Counted from the first letter of the stretch, positions 1 to 8,870 are shown. The stretch is DNA of 64,000 nucleotides from Saprospiraceae bacterium (GCA_026129545.1 JAHCHX010000002.1:1-64000), one strand, 5' to 3'. The notes: a model not told the origin generated them from the letters alone. Numbers and translations: made by a program.

Positions 1-49
1 TAGGGGTTGTGAGACTTTCGGCTCTTTTTTAGCTGCGCGGGCAAAAATG

Positions 50-862
50 CTAAACGCTCAGCAAACCAGCCATTTCACGCTGCATTTTCAAGGCTTCCGC
101 CCGTGCTTTTTCGGCAAAATCAGCCCCCGACGAGGCGTAAATAATGCTCCGCGATGCGTTCACCAAAAGGCCGCAGTCGTCGGTCATTCCGTGTTGGCAA
201 ATAGCCGCCAAGTCGCCCCCCTGAGCGCCCACCCCCGGCACGAGCAGAAAGCTGCGCGGCGCGAGCTCCCGGACGCGCAGGAACGCGTCGGGATGCGTGG
301 CCCCCAACACAAACATCAGATTGTCGGGAGTGCCCCAGCCCTGCGCGACGCGCATGACCTTTTCCCACATCAGCTCGCGGCTGTCTTCCAGCCAATCGCG
401 CTGAAAATCGCTGCTGCCCTTGTTCGAAGTGAGCGCCAACACAATCGCCCATTTTCCCTCGAAGCTCAAAAAGGGCGTCACGCTGTCCTCGCCCATATAT
501 GGAGCGACGGTGACGGCATCAAAATTCATTTTTTGAAAAAACGCTTCCGCGTACATCCGGCTCGTGTTGCCGATATCACCGCGCTTGGCATCAGCAATGA
601 CAAAGTGTTCGCGGCCAATGTAGTCCACCGTTCGGGCGAGGGTCTGCCAGCCATTAGGGCCGAGGCTTTCGTAGAAGGCCAGATTGGGTTTGTAGGCCAC
701 ACAAAGGTCGCGCGTGGCATCAATGATGTGGCGATTGAACTCAAAAACCGGGTCGTCAGAAGCGCGGAGATGCGGTGGGATTTTTCCCAGTTCGGTATCC
801 AGACCGACGCAGAGAAATGATTTTTTTTGAAAAATGGAAGCAACAAGGGTGGCGCGATTCAT
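50..862 (-). CDS. pyrF: Orotidine 5'-phosphate decarboxylase (type 2 PyrF)
   Basis: Decarboxylates OMP to UMP, the last step of de novo pyrimidine synthesis, in the cytoplasm. The 270-residue product is of the longer 'type 2' class. The catalytic Asp/Lys cluster DAKRGDIG is seen at residues 91-98 (Lys93, Asp96), the N-terminal GLDTEL strand at 20-25, and a phosphate-binding Arg in the near-C-terminal RSIIYA segment. The frame is open back to an ATG at 901, but I chose the ATG at 862. The protein then begins with the usual MNRATL-type segment, and a -7-like box (867-874) lies just in front, inside the longer version. The gene stands alone, divergent from the barrel gene on the other strand. 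No oddities. Confidence 0.95.
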   Translation of the reverse strand: MNRATLVASIFQKKSFLCVGLDTELGKIPPHLRASDDPVFEFNRHIIDATRDLCVAYKPNLAFYESLGPNGWQTLARTVDYIGREHFVIADAKRGDIGNTSRMYAEAFFQKMNFDAVTVAPYMGEDSVTPFLSFEGKWAIVLALTSNKGSSDFQRDWLEDSRELMWEKVMRVAQGWGTPDNLMFVLGATHPDAFLRVRELAPRSFLLVPGVGAQGGDLAAICQHGMTDDCGLLVNASRSIIYASSGADFAEKARAEALKMQREMAGLLSV

Positions 863-866
863 GGCG

Positions 867-874
867 CGAAGGTA
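867..874 (-). promoter_or_regulatory. Predicted -7 box of pyrF (TACCTTCG)
   Basis: Read on the minus strand this is TACCTTCG, one base off the Bacteroidota -7 consensus TAnnTTTG. It ends 4 bases before the chosen pyrF ATG, which would give an essentially leaderless transcript. No clear TTG -33 element is seen. It also argues against the longer start at 901. Confidence 0.4.
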
Positions 875-985
875 AGGCGGGGAGGGCAAAAATTGCATCA
901 CGGAGCATCAGTACCCCCTCATTGCCCACATTAAACATCCCCCGATTTTTCTGGTCTCACACGATTCGACTAATCGGAGAAAACC

Positions 986-993
986 TACCTTCG
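986..993 (+). promoter_or_regulatory. Predicted -7 box of the outer-membrane barrel gene (TACCTTCG)
   Basis: TACCTTCG resembles the Bacteroidota -7 element TAnnTTTG and lies 49 bases before the ATG at 1043. No convincing -33 TTG was found at 17-23 bases upstream, so this is a weak call. Confidence 0.3.
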
Positions 994-1042
994 CTTTCCA
1001 GCGTATTGTCTGGCTCCCGTCGGGAACACAAAACAATTACAC

Positions 1043-3874
1043 ATGACTACTACCCTCGTTCGTTCTTTTGCCCTGCTCGGCTGCCTCTTCGTTTCGTTCA
1101 CCCTTGCGGCCCAAGATGGGGCCACTTTGTCGGGAAAAGTGATTGATGCCAAAGACGGTGCGGCTCAATTGGGCGTAAGCATCTTTCTGCTCAACCAAGC
1201 AGATTCGTCGCGGCGCGGCGCCATCACGGATTTGGACGGCATCTTCTTGATTCGCAATGTGCCGCCCGGCGACTACCTGTTGAGCACTTCCTTCATCAGC
1301 TACCTGCCCACCGAGATGCAAGTGACGGTGGATTCCTCCGACATTGACTTGGGCAGGGTCTATGTCGCGCAGGATGCCAACTTGCTGAAAGAAGTGCTCG
1401 TGCAGGATAAGCAAATTCGGGTGCAACAACTGGGCGACACCACCCAGTACAACGCCGATGCCTACAAGACCACCCCCAACGCCACGGTGGAAGATTTGAT
1501 ACAAAAAATGCCCGGCATCACCGTGGAAGGCGGCGTGGTGAAGGTGCAAGGTGAGGAATTGCGCAAGATAACGATTGATGGCGAGGACTTTTTCGGCGAC
1601 GATGCCACGCTCGCCCTGCGCAATCTGCCCGCCGAAATCGTGGACAAAATTCAGGTGTTCGACCGTTTGAGCGAGCAAGCGCAATTCACGGGATTCGACG
1701 ATGGAAACACACAAAAAACGCTCAATATCGTCACAAAAAGTGGCAAGGCCGATGGGCGTTTCGGCAAAATCTACTCGGGCTATGGCACCGACAACCGCTA
1801 CATCGGCGGTGCCAGCCTCAACTATTTCAAGGGCAAGCAGCGCATTTCGCTGGTGGGGCTTACCAACAACATCAACCAGCAAAACTTTACTTCGCAGGAT
1901 TTGCTCGGCATCACGAGCGGCGGCGGCAGCACTGGTGGCCGAGGCGGTGGCGGCGGTGGTCGCGGCGGCGGCGGAAGGAGTGGTGGGCCTTCTGGCGGAG
2001 GCGGCGCTTCTGCCAACAATTTTTTGACTGGCCAACAGCCCGGCATCAGCTCGGTGAACTCGTTGGGCTTGAACTACACCGACCGATGGGGAGAAAAATT
2101 CAGGGTGAACAGTTCTTATTTTTTCAACAACAACTCGAACGACAACACGAGCCGACTCTCCCGCGCGTTTTTCCTGAGCGAAGGCCTCAACCAACGCTAC
2201 GACGAAGAAAACACCACGGAAAGCGACAACTTCAACCACCGCTTCAACGCCCGATTGGAATACAACATTGATTCGTCCAATTCGCTGCTCATGCAGCCCC
2301 AATTCAGTTTTCAGGACAACTCCCGCACGACCAACTTTTTCGGGCAAAACTATTTTTCCATTGACAACCCACTCAATATCACCGAAAACAACACCCGCTC
2401 CGACAACGCGGGCTACTCTTTTTCGAACAACTTGCTCTACCGCCACCGCTTTGAAAAAAGAGGGCGCACCTTGTCGCTCAACCTCGGCACCAGCCTCAAC
2501 GACCGCACAGGAGAGCGCCGCCTTTTTTCTCAAAACCAGTTTTTCAACGGCATTGACACCACCCAAACCCTCGACCAACTGACTGAATCGGAAAACAACG
2601 GCCTCACACTCTCGTCGAACTTGGTTTACACGGAACCTGTCGGCGAGTTTGGCCAACTGCAACTCAACTACACGCCCTCCTTCAACCAAAACCAATCAGA
2701 CCAGCAAACCAACAACCTCGACACCCTCACAGGCGAATACAGCCGCCCCGACTTGCTCCTGTCCAACCGTTTTGAAAACAAAGTGACCACCCAAAGGGCA
2801 GGTACGAGCTATCGCCTGCGCAAGGAAAAAATGTTTTTCACCGTCGGGCTGAATTACCAAAACGTCCGCCTCAACAGTGAGCAGGTGTTCCCGTTCGCCC
2901 TCACGGTCAGCAAAACCTTCCAGAACCTGATGCCCGACGCCATGTTCAACTACCGCCCCTCAAAGACCGAAAACCTGCGCCTCATGTACCGCACCTCCAC
3001 CAACGTGCCAAGCGTGAGCCAGCTCCAAAACGTGCTCGACAACTCCAACCCACTGCTGCTCTCCATCGGCAACCCTGAATTGAGACAACCTTTCACGCAT
3101 TCGTTCACAGCCCGTTACAACAAGACCAACCCGGAAAAAGCCACCAGCTTCATGGCAAACGGCTTCATCGGTTTCACCGACAATTTCATTGGCAATTCAA
3201 CGCTGATTGCCGCAAGAGACACTACCGTGCTCGACGACATCACGCTGCTCACTGGCACACAACTCAATCGCCCCATCAACCTCGAAGGATACTGGAACGC
3301 CCGCAGTTTTTTCACTTACGGCCTCCCCGTCACAGCCATAAAAAGCAACCTGAACCTGAATATCGGGTTCACCTACCAACGCTCGCCCAGCCTCATCAAC
3401 AGCGTGCAAAACTTCGTGAAATCATACACCACTAGCACAGGGCTAGTGCTAAGTAGCAACATCAGCGAAAAAGTGGACTTCACGCTTTCCTACAATGCCA
3501 ACTTCAACGTGGTGCGCAACACCTTGCAGCCACAATTGGACAACAACTTCTTCTTCCACAATGCCAACGCGAGAGCCAATTGGGAAATAGTGAAAAAACT
3601 CACGCTCAGCAGCGATGTCTCCCAAACGCTCTACACTGGCTTAGGCGATGATTTCAACCAACAATTCTGGCTCTGGAATGCCGCCATCGGCTACCGTATG
3701 CTCCACAACGAATCGTTGGAGATACGACTCGGCGTATTCGACTTGCTCAACCAAAACAACAGCATTGGCCGCAACGTGACCGAAACCTTCGTGGAAGACT
3801 CCGTGACCCAAGTGCTGCGCCGATTCTTCATGCTGACAGCGACATACACCCTCCGCAATTTTGGGGGGAGATGA
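1043..3874 (+). CDS. Outer-membrane beta-barrel protein with carboxypeptidase-regulatory domain (TonB-receptor-like)
   Basis: A 943-residue envelope protein. A signal peptide (to about residue 24, LAAQ cleavage region) is followed by a carboxypeptidase D regulatory-like beta-sandwich (about 27-110, GKVIDAKDG...). A plug-like domain follows (about 120-235; ATVEDLIQKMPGITVEGG, KITIDGEDFFGDD). The rest is a long barrel rich in alternating aromatic/polar strands, ending in a short strand near the C-terminus. This is the architecture of Bacteroidota OMP-beta-brl_3 proteins related to SusC/TonB receptors; the substrate is unknown and no SusD partner is adjacent. A striking Gly/Arg/Ser-rich stretch at about residues 291-322 interrupts the first barrel strands and is presumably an exposed or periplasmic loop. 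A 66-base gap precedes the subtilase gene in the same direction. Confidence 0.85.
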   Translation: MTTTLVRSFALLGCLFVSFTLAAQDGATLSGKVIDAKDGAAQLGVSIFLLNQADSSRRGAITDLDGIFLIRNVPPGDYLLSTSFISYLPTEMQVTVDSSDIDLGRVYVAQDANLLKEVLVQDKQIRVQQLGDTTQYNADAYKTTPNATVEDLIQKMPGITVEGGVVKVQGEELRKITIDGEDFFGDDATLALRNLPAEIVDKIQVFDRLSEQAQFTGFDDGNTQKTLNIVTKSGKADGRFGKIYSGYGTDNRYIGGASLNYFKGKQRISLVGLTNNINQQNFTSQDLLGITSGGGSTGGRGGGGGGRGGGGRSGGPSGGGGASANNFLTGQQPGISSVNSLGLNYTDRWGEKFRVNSSYFFNNNSNDNTSRLSRAFFLSEGLNQRYDEENTTESDNFNHRFNARLEYNIDSSNSLLMQPQFSFQDNSRTTNFFGQNYFSIDNPLNITENNTRSDNAGYSFSNNLLYRHRFEKRGRTLSLNLGTSLNDRTGERRLFSQNQFFNGIDTTQTLDQLTESENNGLTLSSNLVYTEPVGEFGQLQLNYTPSFNQNQSDQQTNNLDTLTGEYSRPDLLLSNRFENKVTTQRAGTSYRLRKEKMFFTVGLNYQNVRLNSEQVFPFALTVSKTFQNLMPDAMFNYRPSKTENLRLMYRTSTNVPSVSQLQNVLDNSNPLLLSIGNPELRQPFTHSFTARYNKTNPEKATSFMANGFIGFTDNFIGNSTLIAARDTTVLDDITLLTGTQLNRPINLEGYWNARSFFTYGLPVTAIKSNLNLNIGFTYQRSPSLINSVQNFVKSYTTSTGLVLSSNISEKVDFTLSYNANFNVVRNTLQPQLDNNFFFHNANARANWEIVKKLTLSSDVSQTLYTGLGDDFNQQFWLWNAAIGYRMLHNESLEIRLGVFDLLNQNNSIGRNVTETFVEDSVTQVLRRFFMLTATYTLRNFGGR

Positions 3875-3940
3875 GATGTCGCACGAGGAAAATCCCCAGC
3901 AGCATGCACAAAATCCCCCCTTTCCCGTTTATTTGTCAAC

Positions 3941-5587
3941 ATGAAAAAATTGCTTTTCACACTGTGGATGGTCGGTAGCGCCGCCGCGCTTCCCGCTCAA
4001 GAACTCAACAAATACTGGGTAGAGTTTACTGACAAAGACAACTCGCCTTATTGCACCTGCCGCCCAGCAGAATTCCTCTCCGCTCGCGCCATAGAGCGCC
4101 GCGCACGGGCGGGTATCGCCGTAGTAGCAGAAGATTTGCCCGTCAACCCGCACTACGTCAAGGCTCTGAAAACAAAGAGCGTAAAAATCCACAACACATC
4201 GCGTTGGCTGAACGCCGCCACCGTCACCGCCGATTCCGCCGGGGCAGCGCGACTGCTCGACTTGCCTTTTGTCAAAAACGTGACATACATCGGGCGGCAC
4301 ATCCCACCCAAAAACCCGCCCAACCACCCGCCCAAAAAACGAGAGACCTTGCTGGACTACCCAAAGCCCGGTGGCGACGACAACCCGCTCGGCTACGCCA
4401 GCATGCAACTCGATATGCTGGGACTGCCTCCTTTGTATGCCGCCGGGCACCGCGGCGACGGGATATGGGTGGCTGTGATGGATGGCGGATTCACCAACAC
4501 CGACACCTTGCCTTTTTTCGACAGCGTGTCCACACAAGGCCGCTTGTTCCCCGGTTGGGATTTCGTGGAGGGCGACGGAGCAGTGTATGAAGGCGCACAC
4601 CACGGCACCGCCGTCCTATCCGTGATGGCTGCCAACCTGCCGAGCTACTTTGTGGGGGGCGCGCCCGAAGCCACCTATTTCCTGCTCAAAACCGAAGACA
4701 CCGGCGGCGAATACCCAGTAGAAGAAGCCAATTGGGTGGCTGGGGCTGAATGGGCCGACAGCATCGGCGCCAATATCATCAACGCCTCGCTCGGCTACAC
4801 GCATTTCAACGATACCACGCTCAATCACAACTACTCCAAGCTTGATGGACGCACAGCCATCGGCTCGCGGGGCGCGGCCATCGCCGCTCGCAAGGGCATG
4901 GTCGTCTGCAACAGTGCAGGCAACGAAGGCGATGACTGGTGGAAATACATCGGCGTGCCAGCCGATGCACCGGGCCTGATAGCGGTGGGCGCCGTGAACG
5001 CCAAGGGCCGACGGGCGGCCTTCAGCTCCGTCGGCCCCACACCCGACGGTCGCATCAAACCTGACCTCGTCGCCCCCGGCGACCAAGTGGTAGCAGCGGG
5101 CAATTTCGGCACCCAACTTGGTCTCTCCAGCGGCACCTCCATGGCCTCGCCCATGCTGGCAGGCGGCTTGGCCGCACTCTGGGGCGCCTTCCCCGAAAAA
5201 ACAGGCTCCGAAATCCTCAATGCCGTGTTTGCCACCACCGACCAAGCCCTCCCCAACAACGAACGCGGCTATGGACTGCCCAACCTCACCGCCGCTTGGC
5301 TGCGCTTGGGCAACTTTCATACTGGAAGCCGCTCGTTGTTTGCTTTCGACCGCGACAAAGGCGAGATGCAATTTCTGCTGACCCACGACTATTTCCGCCC
5401 CGGCGATGTGTTTGAACTGCGCGATATTTTCGGAAAAAAAATAGACGACATCGCGGTTAGCATTTCTGGCCACCTCATCACCACGCTGTGCATCAGCGGG
5501 TTGGATGATTTGCCTGCGGGCATATATCAGGTGGTGCTGCGCAATGGGACGCACTCGGAACGGTTGATGGGCGTGGCATGGCGGTGA
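3941..5587 (+). CDS. Secreted S8 (subtilisin-like) serine peptidase
   Basis: A 548-residue subtilase. A signal peptide (MKKLLFTLW..., cleavage near ALPAQE) leads into a propeptide-like segment with two close cysteines (YCTC) and a Pro-rich linker (about 125-140). The S8 catalytic triad is visible: Asp in VMDGGF, His in HHGTAVLSVM and Ser in SGTSMASPM, with the oxyanion Asn region NSAGNEGDD between them. The last ~80 residues (FELRDIFGKKI... LPAGIYQVVLRNG) look like a T9SS type A sorting domain or a related beta-sandwich, suggesting cell-surface delivery; that is inference. It follows the barrel gene by 66 bases and may be co-transcribed. Transcription then runs into a 500-base repeat region. 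Confidence 0.92.
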   Translation: MKKLLFTLWMVGSAAALPAQELNKYWVEFTDKDNSPYCTCRPAEFLSARAIERRARAGIAVVAEDLPVNPHYVKALKTKSVKIHNTSRWLNAATVTADSAGAARLLDLPFVKNVTYIGRHIPPKNPPNHPPKKRETLLDYPKPGGDDNPLGYASMQLDMLGLPPLYAAGHRGDGIWVAVMDGGFTNTDTLPFFDSVSTQGRLFPGWDFVEGDGAVYEGAHHGTAVLSVMAANLPSYFVGGAPEATYFLLKTEDTGGEYPVEEANWVAGAEWADSIGANIINASLGYTHFNDTTLNHNYSKLDGRTAIGSRGAAIAARKGMVVCNSAGNEGDDWWKYIGVPADAPGLIAVGAVNAKGRRAAFSSVGPTPDGRIKPDLVAPGDQVVAAGNFGTQLGLSSGTSMASPMLAGGLAALWGAFPEKTGSEILNAVFATTDQALPNNERGYGLPNLTAAWLRLGNFHTGSRSLFAFDRDKGEMQFLLTHDYFRPGDVFELRDIFGKKIDDIAVSISGHLITTLCISGLDDLPAGIYQVVLRNGTHSERLMGVAWR

Positions 5588-5624
5588 GCGCAAGCGGTGG
5601 ATATATTCATCAGGCAAAAGGTTT

Positions 5625-5808
5625 TTTTGCCGTTGTTGGCGTCCCCGCCAACAACAAGCGGCGGAGCTCGATGCCAACAAATTGAAGAAGGTACTTGCCC
5701 AGCGTCCTGCGAGGTGTTTTGCCGTTGTTGGCGTCCCCGCCAACAACAAGCGGCGGAGCTCGATGCCAACAAATTGAAGAAGGTACTTGCCCAGCGTCCT
5801 GCGAGGTG
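5625..5808. repeat. 92-base direct tandem repeat, two copies, each with a hairpin
   Basis: Copies 5625-5716 and 5717-5808 appear identical. Each contains the palindrome GTTGTTGGCG-TCCC-CGCCAACAAC, a 10-base stem with a 4-base loop. The second copy is followed by diverged material (GCTGCCGAGGATGCCAGCAACGG) that looks like a decayed third unit. Perfect identity suggests recent duplication. Confidence 0.9.
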
Positions 5809-5874
5809 TTGCTGCCGAGGATGCCAGCAACGGCGCAAATGGCCATGTCACTACCCCTACCCTCGCCAGCCAAA

Positions 5875-5922
5875 TTGGACGAACCGTCCACTCAAAAACA
5901 AAAAAGTGGACGGTTCGTCCAA
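5875..5922. repeat. 18-base perfect inverted repeat with A-rich loop
   Basis: Arms are 5875-5892 (TTGGACGAACCGTCCACT) and 5905-5922, with a 12-base loop of C and A only. Each arm is itself partly palindromic (GGACgaacCGTCC). A third, partial copy of the arm sits at 5946-5961. No T-run follows on the plus strand, so a simple terminator is unlikely. It resembles a dispersed palindromic element. Confidence 0.85.
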
Positions 5923-6093
5923 AAACAGTTTGCAAGAGTGTTGTTAGTGGACGAACCGTTCAAAAATAGTTTTCAGAGTGGACGAGATATCCAATGAAAT
6001 ACTTGGAGGCAGGTTTGGCAGTGCCGATTTTTGTATCCGAAGATACGCCTCATATTCCTCATCTTTTCTTTCACGCTTAAACATGTTTCCACC

Positions 6094-6696
6094 ATGAAAA
6101 AAATGCTCTCTCCGCCTGCAAAGGCAAATACGTTGTTGCTAATGCTTGTGGCCTTGTGGCTGCTCGCCTGCTACAAAGACGCCCCCCCGCCGTATGTGAA
6201 ACCCGACCCCTGCCCTTGGCCTGAAATCACGACTCAAGGCTTGAACACCTTCGGCTGCAAAATCAATGGCAAGGAGTGGGTGCCTTGTGTGGATATTTAT
6301 GGGGCGGTGGTCGGTCTTCGACCTATTGATTGCACTCTACGGGAATCGGATAGAAGCAATTTTCTGGGCGTTGATGCCAGTTACTCTATGTCTTCAATTT
6401 CCGATACAAGCAATCTTTTTTTCTTAGGGTTGAAACCCTTGAAAGAGGGAGTCATAAATCCGCAAGATTTGGCACATCTTCGAATAAAGTTTAGCCTTTC
6501 ATACAACGGTGGGCTAAGCTCTACATCTTGGTCTGCCGACAGTTCTGGGATTGGTACGACTATAGAAATCTTACGACTTGACACTTCCCAAAATATCATA
6601 GCAGGAAAGTTCTCCAGTTTGCTATTCGCTAACGCTGGTGGCGACACTCTTGTATTAACCGATGGCCGCTTTGACCTCAAATACTATCCACAATAA
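6094..6696 (+). CDS. Hypothetical lipoprotein
   Basis: A 200-residue predicted lipoprotein: a basic start, a hydrophobic stretch and the lipobox LLAC near residue 26, followed by a Pro-rich linker. The mature part has two clustered cysteines (FGCKINGKEWVPC) early on and a beta-rich remainder. The opening GCKINGKEW is the kind of start seen in small Bacteroidota DUF6252-like lipoproteins, but I do not assign it firmly. I took the ATG at 6094, which begins the signal peptide, rather than the earlier ATG at 6031. The stop lies 18 bases before the degraded hydrolase gene, so the two may once have been an operon. Confidence 0.7.
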   Translation: MKKMLSPPAKANTLLLMLVALWLLACYKDAPPPYVKPDPCPWPEITTQGLNTFGCKINGKEWVPCVDIYGAVVGLRPIDCTLRESDRSNFLGVDASYSMSSISDTSNLFFLGLKPLKEGVINPQDLAHLRIKFSLSYNGGLSSTSWSADSSGIGTTIEILRLDTSQNIIAGKFSSLLFANAGGDTLVLTDGRFDLKYYPQ

Positions 6697-6714
6697 CTTT
6701 AAAACTTCTCAGCC

Positions 6715-8046
6715 ATGAAAAAAATCCTCTTCTTTCTCTTTTGCGCATTTGCTGCGTTTTCCCTCAGTGCCCAATCAGGCAACAGACTCCCTGAGGTGCT
6801 TAACCACTTGACCGCTCCTCTCAACAAAACTGAAATTGTCTCCAATTTTCTCTGGGACAAAGGCCTCAACGGCCTTGCTGAACCAGCCATATTCGACGGC
6901 ATCATGCGTGATTCAGTTTATCTACAGCCTGCCACCTTCGGTTTCCTGTATGCTCAGGCGCGAAACGCTTATGCAGGCATGGGAGCAAATCCTTTGCCCC
7001 ACCCGGACGTGTACATGAACTATGTGAACCGCTACACCAGCACCGACACCGTCCCGCTTGCCGCGCTTGCCCTGCGCTACCACCGCATCCACAAAGACGC
7101 GCTGCCCAACCACCTGCTTACCCTGCAAAACGAGCAACTGTCCGACGTGCCGGGGCGCACTCAAAGCCCTTATCGGCAGGATACGCTGCTTGCCTTCGCG
7201 CCTTTAAAATCAGATGCTTGGCATACTACGGTGCATTTTACGCTACCGACCGACCTCTTCTGGCAAAATTTGGGCTAGACTAATCCTTTGTTGCAAGCCG
7301 ACTTCGGCGACGGCCAAGGCTGGCGAACGCTCACAGCAGGTCAGACCTACACTGTCGAGTACGATTCCGGTGGAGTGAAGACCATCTCGACCCGCATCCA
7401 ACAAGGCAGTACAACACTCGAAGGGCAGTCCATTTTTTTCGTGGCAGAGCAAGCCGTTCAAGAGCGTGGCGAAGGCCTAAATTATCCAATAGACCCAGAG
7501 GATATTATCCCGGTAAATGCCGGTGCTGACCTCCGCATTTTTTATGGTTCTCCTTGCAACAAATTACTCAAACCGTTTGTCATCGTGGAAGGGTTTGAGT
7601 TGGTGAATGACCCATCAGTTTTTCAAGACCGTTTAAAGCGATTGCTACAAAAAGGAGATGCTATTACTGGCACTTCTCAACCCCTCGGCGAGTGGCTCTA
7701 CGCCCAAGGCTACGACATCGTGTGGGTCAACCTGACATACATCCAAGACTACATCCAGAACAGCGCCGAAATGGTGAAAGCCTGCGTGCAAGCGGTGAAC
7801 AACATCAAAGCCGCCAACGGCAGCAGTGAGCCGAACATGATAATGGGCGTGAGTGCCGGAGGCATCATCACCAAGTACATGCTGCTCAAGGCGCAGCAGA
7901 CGGGCTTCGACCACCAGTGCGAGAAATTTTTCTCCTACGACGCGCCGCTGTGTTTTGGGCATGGCCAAAAGCGCAATCTGTTCAAAATCAGGGAGAGCGA
8001 GCATGAGCATCTGACAAATCTTGGAGAATCAAGGTATAAAAGCTAA
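6715..8046 (+). pseudogene. Broken secreted alpha/beta hydrolase (in-frame stop, truncated 3' end)
   Basis: One frame runs from a signal-peptide start at 6715 to 8046 but is interrupted by an in-frame TAG at 7276-7278. The residues on both sides join naturally (WQNLG-stop-TNPLLQADFGDGQGW), so this is one gene of about 443 codons rather than two. The downstream half holds a lipase-like nucleophile elbow GVSAGG and the following SYDAPL segment typical of PGAP1/lipase-like hydrolases. Immediately after SYDAPL the frame enters an 86-base dispersed repeat (7953-8038) and stops. The rest of the hydrolase fold, including the expected catalytic His, is therefore missing. Two independent lesions argue for a pseudogene rather than a sequencing error. 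Confidence 0.85.
7953..8038 (+). repeat. 86-base dispersed repeat, copy 1 (truncates the hydrolase)
   Basis: From TTTTGGGCATGGC to GAATCAAGGTATA. It aligns without gaps to the reverse complement of 21571-21656, and I count about 20 mismatches by eye. It replaces the 3' part of the hydrolase gene and supplies its final residues and stop. The outermost 13 bases at each end are the best conserved part. Confidence 0.8.
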
Positions 8047-8126
8047 ATTTTTCCAAAAACGCAACCCCGACGGGAGAACATGCTGTCTATGTCAGCATTC
8101 GTTTACTCACTAAATTCTCCCAAGCT

Positions 8127-8849
8127 ATGCACAACAAACACCTGGGCAAACTCGCCCTATTGCTCCTCCCTGCCCTCCTATCCATCGTCGCTTGCGACCC
8201 CACTGCCATCAGAGGCAACGGCGACCTCGTGACCGAAAAACGCGATGTCGCGGATTTTGCCGGCGTACACGCTTCCGTCCCCGGAAAAGTCAACGTGCTC
8301 TCAGGCATGAAGCACAATGTGGAAGTAAAGGTCGAGGAAAACCTCCTGCCTTATCTCAAGACAGAAGTCGAATCCGATGGGAACCTGCACGTCTATTTTT
8401 CTCGCAACGTGCGCGATGTGGACGGCCTCGTGGTGACCGTGACCATGCCAAACCTGAACGCGCTCTACCTCGCTGGCAGCGGCGAGATAACGACCCAAGG
8501 TGCCTTCAAAGGGCAATCGCTCCAACTGGATGTGTCTGGCTCCGGCCACATCAAAGCAAACGACCTCGACTACCATTCCGTCAAGCCCCGCTTGAGCGGC
8601 AGCGGTCACATTGACTTGCAAGGCGAGGGCGGCATCATGCAGGCCAACCTATCCGGCAGCGGCTTCATCAACACCCTTGATTTCCCCGTGAAAGATGCGG
8701 AAGTGAAAATAAGCGGCTCCGGAGTGGTCAAAGTCAACGCCTCGGCAACGCTCAACGTGTCCATTTCGGGCAGCGGAGAAGTACGGTACCAAGGCAGCCC
8801 TTCGATAGAAACCAATATCTCGGGTTCGGGAAAAGTGGTGAAAATTTGA
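8127..8849 (+). CDS. GIN-domain (DUF2807) lipoprotein, putative auto-transporter adhesin head
   Basis: A 240-residue lipoprotein. The signal peptide ends in a lipobox at SIVAC (Cys about residue 23). The mature part is a right-handed beta-helix-like DUF2807/GIN domain: an opening RGNGDLVTEKRDVADFAGV, the V..G....V.V strand signature, then six regularly spaced SGSG turns from about residue 115 to the C-terminus. Members are surface or periplasmic proteins of unknown biochemical role, common in Bacteroidota. It is preceded by the broken hydrolase and has no obvious operon partner. The following small membrane-protein gene is on the other strand. Confidence 0.9.
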   Translation: MHNKHLGKLALLLLPALLSIVACDPTAIRGNGDLVTEKRDVADFAGVHASVPGKVNVLSGMKHNVEVKVEENLLPYLKTEVESDGNLHVYFSRNVRDVDGLVVTVTMPNLNALYLAGSGEITTQGAFKGQSLQLDVSGSGHIKANDLDYHSVKPRLSGSGHIDLQGEGGIMQANLSGSGFINTLDFPVKDAEVKISGSGVVKVNASATLNVSISGSGEVRYQGSPSIETNISGSGKVVKI

Positions 8850-8870
8850 GGCCACACCCCTTGCCGTTGC

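Larger units (their letters stand above)
5588..6093. other. Repeat-filled intergenic region without a gene
   Basis: Roughly 500 bases between the subtilase and a lipoprotein gene. It contains a 92-base tandem duplication with an internal hairpin, then an 18-base perfect inverted repeat and a third, partial copy of that arm (5946-5961). The open frames across it on both strands are products of the repetition and show no recognisable protein features. Confidence 0.75.

Noticed and set aside
47-820. Long plus-strand ORF antisense to pyrF
   Set aside because: Full overlap with a well-supported pyrF in the opposite frame; composition is a shadow of it and no domain is visible.
1037-2695. 552-codon minus-strand ORF opposite the first barrel gene
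   Set aside because: Low-complexity Val/Ala/Arg composition typical of antisense shadows in GC-rich coding DNA; the plus-strand barrel has clear domains.
5625-5808. CRISPR array
   Set aside because: Only two units of 92 bases with no spacers between them and no cas genes in the window.
5875-5922. Rho-independent terminator for the subtilase gene
   Set aside because: It lies about 290 bases after the stop, the loop is A-rich and no T-run follows on the plus strand; better explained as a palindromic repeat.
4616-5935. Minus-strand ORF of 439 codons across the subtilase and tandem repeat
   Set aside because: Antisense to the subtilase catalytic domain and prolonged by the 92-base repeat; its own repeats are the DNA repeat translated.
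5597-5947. ORFs across the 92-base tandem repeat
   Set aside because: They exist because 92-base units keep frames open in short stretches; no signal peptide, domain or start context.
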